This document shows positions 38,873 to 47,475 of a stretch of 64,000 bases of DNA, piece after piece. The position numbers and the translations under genes were made by a program. The first letter of the stretch is position 1. Each line of letters begins with the position of its first letter. A model generated the notes under the pieces. That model was not told where the DNA came from and searched no databases. It saw only the letters and a list, made by a program, of their open reading frames with translations. This DNA comes from Methylobacter tundripaludum. Its GTDB lineage: Bacteria; Pseudomonadota; Gammaproteobacteria; Methylococcales; Methylomonadaceae. The stretch spans positions 26,109 through 90,108 of the forward strand of contig NZ_PTIY01000015.1 in assembly GCF_002934365.1 (NCBI RefSeq), read 5' to 3'.

Positions 38873-39411
38873 GCGAAAGCACCAAGAAAAAAAACGCTAA
38901 GTTAGTTCGGATATTGGTGTTTGTGGTGCTGGGAATGTTTGGCTTTGGCTACGCCCTGGTTCCGCTTTATGACGTTTTGTGTGAAGTAACCGGACTCAAC
39001 GGCAAAGTTGAATCGTCCGCTGTTAAGGAAGTCAGCTACGAAGTTGATAAAAACAGAGAAGTTACCGTAGAGTTTATGACGGCGCTGAATGAGGACACTC
39101 CGATGGAATTCCGTTCAGAAGCCAAAAAACTGAAAGTTCATCCAGGCGAATATTATACGGTGAATTTTTATGCGGAAAATAAGACCGATAAAGTAATGGT
39201 TGCTCGGGCAATTCCAAGTATTTCTCCCGGAGCGGCCGCTGAATTTTTTAAAAAAACAGAGTGTTTTTGCTTTTCAGAACAGACATTTAAGGCGCGAGAA
39301 GGCAGGATTATGCCGGTGCGTTTTGTTGTTAATCCTGAATTACCTGAGCAATATAAAACAATTACACTTGCATATACATTTTTTGATAATACTGAAACAT
39401 CAGTAAAATGA
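38869..39411 (+). CDS. ctaG: Cytochrome c oxidase assembly protein Cox11
   Basis: Cox11 delivers copper to the CuB site of subunit I. The 180-residue protein has one N-terminal helix ([28 protein letters not shown]) and the copper-binding CFCF motif in [12 protein letters not shown], then [12 protein letters not shown] and YTFF. The [15 protein letters not shown] region is diagnostic. It overlaps the small upstream gene and precedes coxC by 12 bases. Confidence 0.96.
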   Translation: MSESTKKKNAKLVRILVFVVLGMFGFGYALVPLYDVLCEVTGLNGKVESSAVKEVSYEVDKNREVTVEFMTALNEDTPMEFRSEAKKLKVHPGEYYTVNFYAENKTDKVMVARAIPSISPGAAAEFFKKTECFCFSEQTFKAREGRIMPVRFVVNPELPEQYKTITLAYTFFDNTETSVK

Positions 39412-39423
39412 GAGAGGAAGGCT

Positions 39424-40287
39424 ATGTCTACAAGTAACGAGTATTACATTCCGCATAAAGCCACTTGGCCGGTCGTTGGAACTGGTGGTTTGGTGATGAT
39501 GCTGGCTGGATTTGCAAATTATTTAAATGGCTCATCGGCCGGTACCGCCTGGATGGCGCTGGGCTTGGCTGTGTTTATTGTCATGCTGGCCGGTTGGTTT
39601 ACATTGCAGGCCGGGGAAAGCGAATCAGGCATGTACAGTACGCAGGTAGGCATTTCCTACCGTATGGGCATGATGTGGTTTATCTTTTCGGAAATCATGT
39701 TTTTTGCCGTTTTTTTCGGCACGCTTTGGTATACACGTAATTTGTCGGTACCCTGGCTGGGCGGAGAAGGCACAGGAGCTGCAACTAAAGAACTATTGTG
39801 GCCGTCTTTCGAAGCGGTCTGGCCGACCAATGGCCCTGGTAAAGTCGGCGGCGAGTTTGAGCCTATGGGCGCATGGGGCTTGCCTTTTTTGAATACCTTA
39901 ATTCTGTTGACTAGCGGCGTTTCTTGCACTTGGGCTCATCATGGCTTGCTTGCAAAAAACCGAGATCAGCTAATTAAAGGTTTGGCCGCTACTGTCGGTT
40001 TAGGGCTCTTGTTTGTTGCACTCCAGGCATCTGAGTATCATGAAGCTTATACCGAGATGGGTTTGACGCTGGGCTCAGGCATTTATGGTTCTACTTTTTT
40101 CATGCTGACCGGTTTTCACGGTTTTCACGTTTGCGTAGGCGCTATCATTCTGAGCGTTGTTTTGTTTCGCAGCTGGAAAGGCCATTTCCAACCGGAAAAT
40201 CATTTTGCTTTTGAAGCTGCGGCTTGGTATTGGCATTTTGTTGACGTGGTATGGTTGGGACTGTTTGTATTTGTTTATGTGATTTAA
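39424..40287 (+). CDS. coxC: Cytochrome c oxidase subunit III
   Basis: Subunit III, 287 residues, seven helices. It carries the family segments SEIMFFAVFFGTLWYTRN, GLPFLNTLILLTSGVSCTWAHHGLL, GSTFFMLTGFHGFHVCVGAI and AAWYWHFVDVVWLGLF. The ATG at 39424 has GAGAGGAAGG upstream. A terminator follows the gene, so the first four cox genes can form one transcript, while SURF1 and later genes may have a further promoter. Confidence 0.97.
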   Translation: MSTSNEYYIPHKATWPVVGTGGLVMMLAGFANYLNGSSAGTAWMALGLAVFIVMLAGWFTLQAGESESGMYSTQVGISYRMGMMWFIFSEIMFFAVFFGTLWYTRNLSVPWLGGEGTGAATKELLWPSFEAVWPTNGPGKVGGEFEPMGAWGLPFLNTLILLTSGVSCTWAHHGLLAKNRDQLIKGLAATVGLGLLFVALQASEYHEAYTEMGLTLGSGIYGSTFFMLTGFHGFHVCVGAIILSVVLFRSWKGHFQPENHFAFEAAAWYWHFVDVVWLGLFVFVYVI

Positions 40288-40305
40288 TCTAAACAGCCAT
40301 ACTAA

Positions 40306-40339
40306 AAAAGCGCTGCCTAACAGACAGCGCTTTTTTTTT
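40306..40339 (+). terminator. Bidirectional-looking terminator after coxC
   Basis: Stem AAAAGCGCTG...CAGCGCTTTT with a T-run; the complementary A-run on the left lets it also serve the convergent DUF2909 gene. Confidence 0.9.
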
Positions 40340-40361
40340 GTCGAAATGGTTGGGGATGTTT

Positions 40362-40616
40362 TTATTTAGGAGCGGCCGGCGCTTGATTTTGCGAGTGCAT
40401 CCGAGCACCCAAGCCATGCGGCTTGAACATGCCGGTTGCAAAAGCTATAAAAATGAAGATGAACAACACGATTGAAAGCGCAATACGAAAAGTCAGCGCT
40501 TTGACCGTTTTTTCGGATTGTTCTTCGGTCTTGTGTTTAACCAGATGAAATAGCGCGGAGCCTAGACTGATAATTATCAGGATAAAGGCGATAATAACGA
40601 TGCTTTTTATAATCAT
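40362..40616 (-). CDS. DUF2909-family twin-helix membrane protein
   Basis: An 84-residue protein with two membrane helices (residues ~4-25 and ~45-65) and a short proline/alanine C-terminal tail. The motif GSALFHLVKHK followed by TVKALTFRIALSIVLF is typical of the DUF2909 family, which is commonly beside coxC and SURF1 genes in gammaproteobacteria and is probably linked to oxidase assembly. It is on the opposite strand from the cox genes. Confidence 0.85.
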   Translation of the reverse strand: MIIKSIVIIAFILIIISLGSALFHLVKHKTEEQSEKTVKALTFRIALSIVLFIFIFIAFATGMFKPHGLGARMHSQNQAPAAPK

Positions 40617-40720
40617 GAATGTAATTATGCTGATGGCTAAGGTTTCTGTATTCTCGGTTATTTAGGTTCTTGTGCCAATAGGATAAATAAAAAAAGCATG
40701 ATCCAGTCGGACGCTCATTG

Positions 40721-41443
40721 ATGAAGTTTAAAATAATTCCAACATTAGCTTATTTGTGCCTGTTGCCGGTGTTGATCGGGTTGGGAATGTGGCAATTAGA
40801 CCGATCAGAACAGAAACGGGCATTACTTGAGTTGCAGAAACAGGCGGGCGCAACTGAAACATTGCATTTGTCCGAAGGCATTGAAAATAACGCCGATACA
40901 TTAAGGTACAGGCAGGTTGAAGTTACAGGGCGTTACGATGTCGCCCATCAGTTTTTGATAGACAACCAAATCAGCGGCGGGAAAGCCGGCTATTTTGTGT
41001 TGACGCCGTTTGTGTTGACCGGGGAAACCAAGGCGGTTTTGGTGAATAGGGGTTGGATTCCTTTAAATCATGATCGCTCGGTGCTTCCTGACTTGCAGAT
41101 TAATCAGGCCCAAGCCATTATTGCCGGGCGGATTAATCATTTTCCCAGCGTTGGTATAAAATTAGCGGGAGCGGAAATCCCAACAGAGGGTTGGCCATCG
41201 GTGGTGCAGGTGGTCGATAGTCATGTTCTGGCTAAAAAATTGGGCTATTCGTTGCTCCCATTCCAGATCGAACTGGCTAAAAATTTGCCTGATGGATTTA
41301 AACGGGAATGGCAGACGCCGGCCATCATGCAGCCCGAACAACATACGGCCTATGCAATTCAGTGGTTTGCGCTGGCATTGACACTAACGATACTATTTAT
41401 TTGGTACAGCTTTAAAAAATACGATGCAGAATCAAAAGAATAA
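40721..41443 (+). CDS. SURF1-family oxidase assembly protein
   Basis: SURF1 helps insert heme a into subunit I. The 240-residue protein has two membrane helices at its ends (FKIIPTLAYLCLLPVLIGLGMWQLDRSEQKR and AYAIQWFALALTLTILFIWY) and the family blocks FLIDNQISGGKAGYFVLTPF and AVLVNRGWIPL. The true ATG is at 40721; the TTG at 40718 just before it gives one more residue. It overlaps the next gene by 20 bases. Confidence 0.93.
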   Translation: MKFKIIPTLAYLCLLPVLIGLGMWQLDRSEQKRALLELQKQAGATETLHLSEGIENNADTLRYRQVEVTGRYDVAHQFLIDNQISGGKAGYFVLTPFVLTGETKAVLVNRGWIPLNHDRSVLPDLQINQAQAIIAGRINHFPSVGIKLAGAEIPTEGWPSVVQVVDSHVLAKKLGYSLLPFQIELAKNLPDGFKREWQTPAIMQPEQHTAYAIQWFALALTLTILFIWYSFKKYDAESKE

Positions 41444-42020
41444 AAATCATATATTAATCCTGGTTATTTTTGGCATGTCTATCATTCCGTTTTTGATAGC
41501 GTGGGGACTAAAAGAGAATCCGCAGCTGGTAAACGGGCGAACCAACAATGGGCAGTTAATTACGCCGCCGCTGACAACCGAACGCAAAGACCTAAGCGGT
41601 TTTGATCCGTTTTCAACTGATAATATGTCCGAGCTTCCCGGCCACTGGTTGTTGGTAAATATCATTCCGACCGGCGAGTGCAATGAAACATGCCTCGAAG
41701 CCATGCATAAAACCAAACAGTTGCGGCTGATGTTGAATAAAGAATTGACCCGTACCCGCCGTATAGTCCTGCTGTTAAAGGATGTTGCGCCGGAAACGGC
41801 GGGCAAATGGTGGGCGGGTGACGATACCTTGTTAAGGGTTAAAGCCAATGACGCCGTCATCAAGAAAATTGCCGAAATCAGGCAAGGCGATATTCCTGAC
41901 GGGATGCTGCTGTTAATGGATCCGCTGGGTAACTTAATGATGCAGTACGAGCCGGGTTTCGATCCCTACAGCGTAAAGAGCGATCTTATGCATCTTTTGC
42001 GAATTTCACAAATAGGATAG
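41424..42020 (+). CDS. SCO-like oxidase assembly protein lacking the copper His
   Basis: A 198-residue membrane-anchored protein (helix ~9-28) with a thioredoxin-like periplasmic domain. It has a CxxxC pair (Cys86, Cys90 in TGECNETCLEAM), the SCO signature, and a late DPLGNLMMQY that resembles the DPxG-strand, but the SCO copper-ligand His is not evident. Such 'cytochrome oxidase-associated' proteins sit between surf1 and ctaA in many proteobacteria. It probably acts in CuA assembly, but copper binding is doubtful without the His. Confidence 0.78.
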   Translation: MQNQKNKNHILILVIFGMSIIPFLIAWGLKENPQLVNGRTNNGQLITPPLTTERKDLSGFDPFSTDNMSELPGHWLLVNIIPTGECNETCLEAMHKTKQLRLMLNKELTRTRRIVLLLKDVAPETAGKWWAGDDTLLRVKANDAVIKKIAEIRQGDIPDGMLLLMDPLGNLMMQYEPGFDPYSVKSDLMHLLRISQIG

Positions 42021-44047
42021 TGGAAAATAAAATGTTTAGAAAAATAACTCTCTTTGGCGTTCTTTTAGCTTTAATAGTTATCGTTGTAGGTTCATACGTC
42101 CGCTTATCCGGGGCAGGGCTGGGTTGTCCTGATTGGCCCGGATGCTATGGGCAGGCTATCCCCTTCGACTTCGCTCAGGGCGGGGTTAGCGATCATGCTG
42201 ATTTTATCGCGCAGGCGGCGGAGGCTTTCCCCGGTCAGACGCCCGATATTGCAAAAGTCTGGAAGGAGATGGGGCATCGTTATCTGGCCGCGCTCTTAGG
42301 CGTGGTCGTTTTATTGCTGGCCTTGCTGTCGTGGCGCGAACAACAAAGTCGTCCGGTGGTCGTAACAGCCGCATCGATGCTGGCGGTTTTGATAGGATTG
42401 CAGGCGGCCTTGGGCATGTGGGCCGTAAAGTTTCACGTTATGCCGATTGTTGTGACCGGGCATTTGCTGCTGGGGATGATGACTCTATGGCTGCTGTTCT
42501 GGCTGTATTTGCGGGTTAATCCGAAAGTTTCGCCGTTAGCTTTGCGAAGGAACGGTTTAGCCTTGTTTGTCAGGTTGGCAATGTTGGTGTTGTTTTTAGA
42601 GATTGTTTTGGGCGGCTGGGTCAGTACCAATTACGCCGCTTTAGCCTGTTCGGATTTTCCGGCGTGTAATGGCTCGTGGTGGCCTAAAGCCGACTATCGG
42701 ACTGCGCTGGACTTATTCAGCGGATTAAGCTCGGGTTATACCGGCGTTATCGCATTCGATGCGCAGGTTGCCGCGAACTGGCTGCACAGGGTCGGTGCGT
42801 TGGTTTGTTTTATCGTGCTCACGTTGGTGATGCTGAGCGCAACATCGGCGCATCATCCGAGACCGGTAAGAAGAGCCGGTTTGGGATTGAGCGTGTTGCT
42901 GTTGCTACAGATCGGTTCCGGCGTTATCGGCGTCAAATTCGGGATGCCTTTGTGGGCGGCGGTCGCGCATAACGCTTTTTCAGCATTGCTGATGCTGCCG
43001 TTAATCGCTATCGGTTTTTACTGCCGGTACGCTTATGTTGAAATGCCAAAGCCCGCCGTAGAAATTGAGCTGCAACCGGAAGGTGCGGTTGCCGAAGCGG
43101 AGGAAGCATATCCTGTAACAGAACCCGAGTCGTTATACCTGCGGCTTAAATCGCAGCTGAAGCGCACCCGCTCCGGGCTTAGCGGGGTATTGGCCCAGAT
43201 TCCGTTAGGCCAGAAAGAAATTGACGAAGATTTGCTGGAAGCCATTGAAGCCAGCTTGTTAATGGCCGACATAGGCGTGGACGCGACCACCGAAATCATC
43301 AAGCGCTTGACCGAGAGTGTTGAAAGGCACCAGCTTAATGATGGCGAGGCGTTAACGGCAGCCTTAAAGCAGGAATTACGGAGTATGCTCCAGCCCTGTA
43401 ATAAACCCCTGCATATCCCCAAGCAGGACAAACCTTTTGTTATTCTGGTCGTCGGCGTCAATGGCGCGGGCAAAACCACCACTATCGGCAAACTGGCCAA
43501 ACGATTGCAGGCACAGGGCCATAGCGTCATGCTGGCCGCCGGAGATACGTTCAGGGCGGCGGCGGTCGAGCAATTGCAAACCTGGGGCGAGCGCAATAAT
43601 ATCCATGTGGTGGCTCAGCATACCGGGGCCGATTCGGCATCCGTGATTTATGACGGCGTACAGTCCGCACAAGCTAAAGGCATCGATGTGTTGATTGCCG
43701 ATACGGCTGGCCGCCTGCATACGAAATCCAACCTGATGGACGAGTTGAAGAAAGTAAAGCGGATTATCAGCAAGTTGGATGAAACGGCGCCGCATGAAGT
43801 ATTGCTGGTCTTGGATGCCGGCACCGGGCAAAACGCGCTGTCGCAAGCAAGATTGTTCAATGAGACCGTTGCCTTGACCGGCTTGGCGCTGACCAAACTT
43901 GACGGCACCGCAAAAGGCGGCGTTATTTTTGCGCTGGCCAAACAGTTCGGAATTCCGATCCGTTTTATAGGGATAGGCGAAGGAATTGATGATCTGCAGG
44001 ATTTTGATGCGGATGCTTTTGTAGATGCATTGTTTGTCAAAGACTAA
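42020..44047 (+). CDS. Heme A synthase fused to signal-recognition-particle receptor FtsY
   Basis: One uninterrupted 675-codon frame joins two unrelated proteins. Residues ~1-340 are heme A synthase (CtaA/COX15): about eight helices, four heme-ligand His (GHRY 86, TGHLL 147, LHRVG 256, AHNAF 317), GCPDWPGCYG and ACSDFPACNG cysteine pairs. Residues ~343-371 are an acidic linker like the end of an FtsY A domain. Residues ~372-675 are a full FtsY NG domain: GVNGAGKTTTIGKLA, DTAGR and TKLDGTAKGG. CtaA places its C-terminus in the cytoplasm, where the GTPase must act, so the fusion is topologically sound. Start may be GTG 42020 or ATG 42032. ctaB is not present. Residues ~48-54 (PFDFAQG) come from an interspersed repeat. 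Confidence 0.9.
   Translation: MENKMFRKITLFGVLLALIVIVVGSYVRLSGAGLGCPDWPGCYGQAIPFDFAQGGVSDHADFIAQAAEAFPGQTPDIAKVWKEMGHRYLAALLGVVVLLLALLSWREQQSRPVVVTAASMLAVLIGLQAALGMWAVKFHVMPIVVTGHLLLGMMTLWLLFWLYLRVNPKVSPLALRRNGLALFVRLAMLVLFLEIVLGGWVSTNYAALACSDFPACNGSWWPKADYRTALDLFSGLSSGYTGVIAFDAQVAANWLHRVGALVCFIVLTLVMLSATSAHHPRPVRRAGLGLSVLLLLQIGSGVIGVKFGMPLWAAVAHNAFSALLMLPLIAIGFYCRYAYVEMPKPAVEIELQPEGAVAEAEEAYPVTEPESLYLRLKSQLKRTRSGLSGVLAQIPLGQKEIDEDLLEAIEASLLMADIGVDATTEIIKRLTESVERHQLNDGEALTAALKQELRSMLQPCNKPLHIPKQDKPFVILVVGVNGAGKTTTIGKLAKRLQAQGHSVMLAAGDTFRAAAVEQLQTWGERNNIHVVAQHTGADSASVIYDGVQSAQAKGIDVLIADTAGRLHTKSNLMDELKKVKRIISKLDETAPHEVLLVLDAGTGQNALSQARLFNETVALTGLALTKLDGTAKGGVIFALAKQFGIPIRFIGIGEGIDDLQDFDADAFVDALFVKD
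42161..42190. repeat. CCCTTCGACTTCGCTCAGGGCGG repeat inside ctaA part
   Basis: An in-frame copy of the CTTCGACAAGCTCAGG interspersed repeat that encodes PFDFAQGG after the first CtaA helix. Confidence 0.75.
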
Positions 44048-44068
44048 AACCCGTAACTTGATTCTATA

Positions 44069-44376
44069 ATAGAACACGAATGACGCTGATGAAACGGATC
44101 CGCACGGATTTTAAAGGTCGTTCTTAGGTAAGCGCCGATTTAATCCTTCGACAAGCTCAGGATGAACGGTAAGTTTTTGATTTTGTTCGTGGTGAGCTTG
44201 TCGAACCACAAGCGAAATCAATTTATTCAGCGCTTCCTTAGGTGGCTATAGGCCATTTTTATAACGGCTGAATAGTGGGCAATAATATATTTTTATCAAG
44301 AAGTTCAAGTTTATCAGTGATTATCAGTCAAATCCGTGTCGCCTGGAGGCGCCTACTTTTGGCATCCGTGTTCTAT
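44069..44376. repeat. Composite MITE-like element between the ctaA-ftsY gene and ftsE
   Basis: Bounded by ATAGAACACGAATG and the complement of ATAGAACACGGATG, like the 24648 element. Its centre carries two opposed copies of the CTTCGACAAGCTCAGG repeat (44154-44170 and about 44188-44207) and its right part repeats GGCGCCTACTTTTGGCATCC. It fills the whole gap before ftsE. Confidence 0.68.
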
Positions 44377-44407
44377 TGTTTTAACTGCTGAATAATGCAA
44401 AAAACCT

Positions 44408-45064
44408 ATGTTAAAGTTCGATAATGTCAGTATGAGGTACCCTGGAGCCGGCGATGTATTACGCAATGTCAGTTTTCATCTGGAGCGTGGTGAAATGGCT
44501 TTTTTGACGGGGCATTCAGGGGCGGGAAAAAGCACGTTATTGAAATTAATTGCGGTCATCGAGCGTTGCACCCGGGGCCGGGTTTTATTGGACGGCGAGA
44601 ATCTCAACCAAGCCAAGGACAGGCAGGTTCCTTATATACGCAGGAAAGTAGGCCTGATTTTTCAGGATTACAAACTGCTGCAGGACAGAACGGTTTTCGA
44701 TAATGTGGCATTGCCGCTGGTGATAGCCGGTTACGGGCACCATGAAGTCTCCCGGCGGGTACGGGCATCATTGGATAAAGTCGGCCTTCTGGGCAAAGAA
44801 AAAAAATATCCGCTAGTCTTGTCCGGTGGTGAACAGCAGCGGGTCGGGATTGCCCGCGCAGTGGTTAATAAGCCGCCGTTGATTGTGGCCGATGAGCCGA
44901 CCGGGAACCTTGACCCGGAGCTGTCCGCCGAAATCATGCATTTGTTCGAGCAGTTTCAGCAGGTCGGCGTCACCATATTGATTGCCTCGCATGATATTTC
45001 ATTGATTGCTCAAATGAATCATCGGATCTTAAAGCTGGATCACGGTCAACTGGTTGCGAGTTAA
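44408..45064 (+). CDS. ftsE: Cell division ATP-binding protein FtsE
   Basis: FtsE with FtsX forms an ABC-type complex that controls septal peptidoglycan hydrolases. The 218-residue ATPase has [18 protein letters not shown] (Walker A), [58 protein letters not shown] (signature and Walker B) and IASHD. The order ftsY-ftsE-ftsX-rpoH is the standard gammaproteobacterial one and is kept here apart from the ctaA fusion and the repeat. Confidence 0.97.
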   Translation: MLKFDNVSMRYPGAGDVLRNVSFHLERGEMAFLTGHSGAGKSTLLKLIAVIERCTRGRVLLDGENLNQAKDRQVPYIRRKVGLIFQDYKLLQDRTVFDNVALPLVIAGYGHHEVSRRVRASLDKVGLLGKEKKYPLVLSGGEQQRVGIARAVVNKPPLIVADEPTGNLDPELSAEIMHLFEQFQQVGVTILIASHDISLIAQMNHRILKLDHGQLVAS

Positions 45065-45067
45065 GTT

Positions 45068-46063
45068 ATGAAACAGGTGAATAAGAAACCGGGTAAACAG
45101 GAGCCGCGCTGGCAAACCAAAATTTCCGGCGGTAATTTTGTCGATAAATTCCACGCCTATCGGAATCTCCATGCCCATGCATTGTTTTCAAGTCTTGGCC
45201 GATTAGTCGCGTCGCGATTCTCGTCTGCGATGACGATAACGGTGTTGGCGATTGCGATTTCGCTGGCCAGCGGATTTTATATCCTGGTGGCGAATCTTCA
45301 GCAGTTGGCGGGTAATTTGGAAGCCAGCAATCAAATCTCATTATTTCTTAAAGATGAAATCTCAGAGGCAAGGGCAAATAAGTTTGCTAATACCATCAGG
45401 CAAAATCCCGATATTCAGGACGTCAAAGTAATCACCAAGGAGCAGGCGCTGGCGGAGTTTCAGACCTACAGCGGATTCGGTGACGCGGTAAAAGCGCTGG
45501 AAAAAAACCCGCTGCCTGTTGTCATTCAGGTGTTGCCCAAAAATTCATTGAAAAATGAGCTGGTTCTTGAAACATTGCTTGATGATTTTAAGCGCTCGAC
45601 GGAAGTTGATTTTGCCCAGATGGATATGCAATGGGTTAAGCGCCTGCAGTCGATTATGGACGTGGCGCGGTGCGGCGTTACCATATTAAGTTTATTGCTG
45701 GGGGCCGGCGTGTTGTTTATTACGGCCAATACCATACGCCTTGAATTGCATAATCGCCGCGATGAAGTCGTGATCGCCAAACTGGTCGGCGCGACCAATA
45801 GTTTTATTCATAGGCCGTTTTTATACGGCGGTTTTTGGATCGGTTTTTTTTCCGGTGTGGCTGCATGGTTTATTGTCACAACGATCATGCTGATTCTAAA
45901 ACAACCGATCGAAAGGCTTTCCGGGCTTTATGACGACGGTTTTCATGTGCTGTTTTTAGGCTTTACCGAAACGCTGGCATTGTTGGTCATTTCATCGGTA
46001 CTGGGTGTCGTGGGTTCATGGATCGTGCTTCATTTCCAGCTTCGGCAGCTAAAACCCGAGTAG
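45068..46063 (+). CDS. ftsX: Cell division permease-like protein FtsX
   Basis: FtsX is the membrane partner of FtsE. The 331-residue protein has a basic N-terminal cytoplasmic tail, a first helix near 57-78, a periplasmic domain (VITKEQALAEFQTYSGFGDAV, typical of FtsX), and the C-terminal FtsX-type permease helices (RDEVVIAKLVGATNSFIHRPFLYGGFWIG). It starts 3 bases after ftsE. Confidence 0.95.
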   Translation: MKQVNKKPGKQEPRWQTKISGGNFVDKFHAYRNLHAHALFSSLGRLVASRFSSAMTITVLAIAISLASGFYILVANLQQLAGNLEASNQISLFLKDEISEARANKFANTIRQNPDIQDVKVITKEQALAEFQTYSGFGDAVKALEKNPLPVVIQVLPKNSLKNELVLETLLDDFKRSTEVDFAQMDMQWVKRLQSIMDVARCGVTILSLLLGAGVLFITANTIRLELHNRRDEVVIAKLVGATNSFIHRPFLYGGFWIGFFSGVAAWFIVTTIMLILKQPIERLSGLYDDGFHVLFLGFTETLALLVISSVLGVVGSWIVLHFQLRQLKPE

Positions 46064-46085
46064 AAAACAGGGGCTGATAAAATTA

Positions 46086-46112
46086 TTAGCACTCTTGCTT
46101 TTAGAGTGCTAG
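46086..46112. promoter_or_regulatory. CIRCE element (HrcA operator) upstream of rpoH
   Basis: TTAGCACTC-N9-GAGTGCTAG, where the consensus is TTAGCACTC-N9-GAGTGCTAA. Only the last base differs, and the spacer is exactly nine. It ends 33 bases before the rpoH ATG, so HrcA binding would block the promoter or early transcript of the heat-shock sigma factor. Confidence 0.88.
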
Positions 46113-46145
46113 AATTCGGAAAAAGTTTTCTTACAAGGGGGTTCA

Positions 46146-47003
46146 ATGAGCAATGCTTTAGCTTTACCGGTTAATTTATCGGTTGGAACATTTGATGCCT
46201 ATTTAAATGTCGTCAGGCAAATGCCTAAATTGACGGTAGAACAGGAACGCGAGTTAGCTTTAAAATTCAGAGATAACGGCGATTTGGAAGCCGCACGCGA
46301 ATTGGTGATGACCAATCTGCGCTTTGTGATTCACGTTGCCAGAGGTTATAGCGGTTATGGCTTGTCCATGCCGGATATTATTCAGGAAGGCAATATCGGC
46401 TTGATGAAAGCCGTTAAACGATTCGATCCTGATGTTGGTGTGCGTTTGGTTTCTTTCGCCGTACATTGGATTAAAGCCGAAATTCATGAGTATGTGATCA
46501 AAAACTGGGGCATCGTAAAAGTTGCGACGACCAAGGCGCAGCGTAAGTTGTTTTTCAATTTGCGTAAATCGAAGTCGGATTTGGGCTGGTTATCAAATGA
46601 CGAAGCGACGGCGATTGCAAAAGATCTTGATGTCGATGTAAGCGCCGTTTACGAAATGGAAAAACGCCTGAGCAGCCACGATACGTCGTTTGATATGCCG
46701 GTCGATGAGTCAAGCGAAGAAACCTATGTTGCCCCGGCCAGCTATCTTCACCAGCATGGTGCAGACCCTGCTGTACTGCTTGAGAACTCCGATTGGGAAG
46801 GCCATGAGCAGGATTTGCTGGCGGATGCGATGGCGGAGCTGGATGAACGCAGTTTGGATATTCTTTCAAGCCGTTGGTTGTCCGATGAAAAAGCCACATT
46901 ACATGAGCTTGCCGCACGTTATAGTGTGTCAGCCGAGAGAATCAGGCAGTTGGAGCAAAATGCGATGAAAAAATTGAGAGCGGCGGTTGAACTGGCCGCT
47001 TGA
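46146..47003 (+). CDS. rpoH: Heat-shock sigma factor sigma-32
   Basis: RpoH directs RNA polymerase to heat-shock promoters. The 285 residues contain the region 2 core (LVMTNLRFVIHVARGYSGYGLSMPDIIQEGNIGLMKAVKRFDP), the RpoH box QRKLFFNLRK, and region 4.2 (LHELAARYSVSAERIRQLEQNAMKKLR). ACAAGGGGGTTCA is a strong ribosome-binding site before the ATG. A CIRCE box lies directly upstream, and a strong terminator follows. Confidence 0.98.
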   Translation: MSNALALPVNLSVGTFDAYLNVVRQMPKLTVEQERELALKFRDNGDLEAARELVMTNLRFVIHVARGYSGYGLSMPDIIQEGNIGLMKAVKRFDPDVGVRLVSFAVHWIKAEIHEYVIKNWGIVKVATTKAQRKLFFNLRKSKSDLGWLSNDEATAIAKDLDVDVSAVYEMEKRLSSHDTSFDMPVDESSEETYVAPASYLHQHGADPAVLLENSDWEGHEQDLLADAMAELDERSLDILSSRWLSDEKATLHELAARYSVSAERIRQLEQNAMKKLRAAVELAA

Positions 47004-47042
47004 TTGGTAAATCCGTTCGTCCTTGTCGAACGGCCGAAAAGC

Positions 47043-47079
47043 AAAAAAGGCTTAACGATTAAATCGTTAAGCCTTTTTT
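47043..47079 (+). terminator. Rho-independent terminator after rpoH
   Basis: AAAAAAGGCTTAACGATT / AATCGTTAAGCCTTTTTT, a 15-base-pair-plus perfect hairpin with a T-run. Confidence 0.95.
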
Positions 47080-47168
47080 ATTGCCTTATGGTTTCACGCC
47101 GGGTTGTTCTGCGACGTAAATGCAAATCTGCCCCAGACAGATTGGTGAGGCAACGGTAACGGCGATTT

Positions 47169-47405
47169 TTACAGCGGCCTGAGTATGTCAAGAACCGCTT
47201 GGGCCTGTTTCGCCGTTTCAAGGCCGAGATTGGTCAGATAGCCGCCGTCTTCCTGCGAGACCAAGCCTTTTTCGAATAGCCGGCGGGTGGCGGCGATGGT
47301 TTCCGGTGAAGCGGTTTTATGTACTTTGATTCCTTCTTGCGTGGTGGTTAGATTGTAGCGAACCAGAATGTTCAGTTCTTCTACAATATCTTGGGTATAG
47401 GGCAT
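47169..47405 (-). CDS. TIGR02647-type small DNA-binding-like protein
   Basis: A 78-residue protein matching the gammaproteobacterial TIGR02647 family: MPYTQDIVEELNILVRYNLTTTQEGIKVHKTASPETIAATRRLFEKGL. The end QEDGGYLTNLGLETAKQAQAVLDILRPL fits a winged-helix-like fold. The role is unknown. It converges with rpoH and shares its terminator region. Confidence 0.85.
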   Translation of the reverse strand: MPYTQDIVEELNILVRYNLTTTQEGIKVHKTASPETIAATRRLFEKGLVSQEDGGYLTNLGLETAKQAQAVLDILRPL

Positions 47406-47475
47406 AGTAAATTCTCATGATTCATTGATTTAAGACGCTAGCATAATGCTATTTATAAAGAAGGAGTATCTTTTT

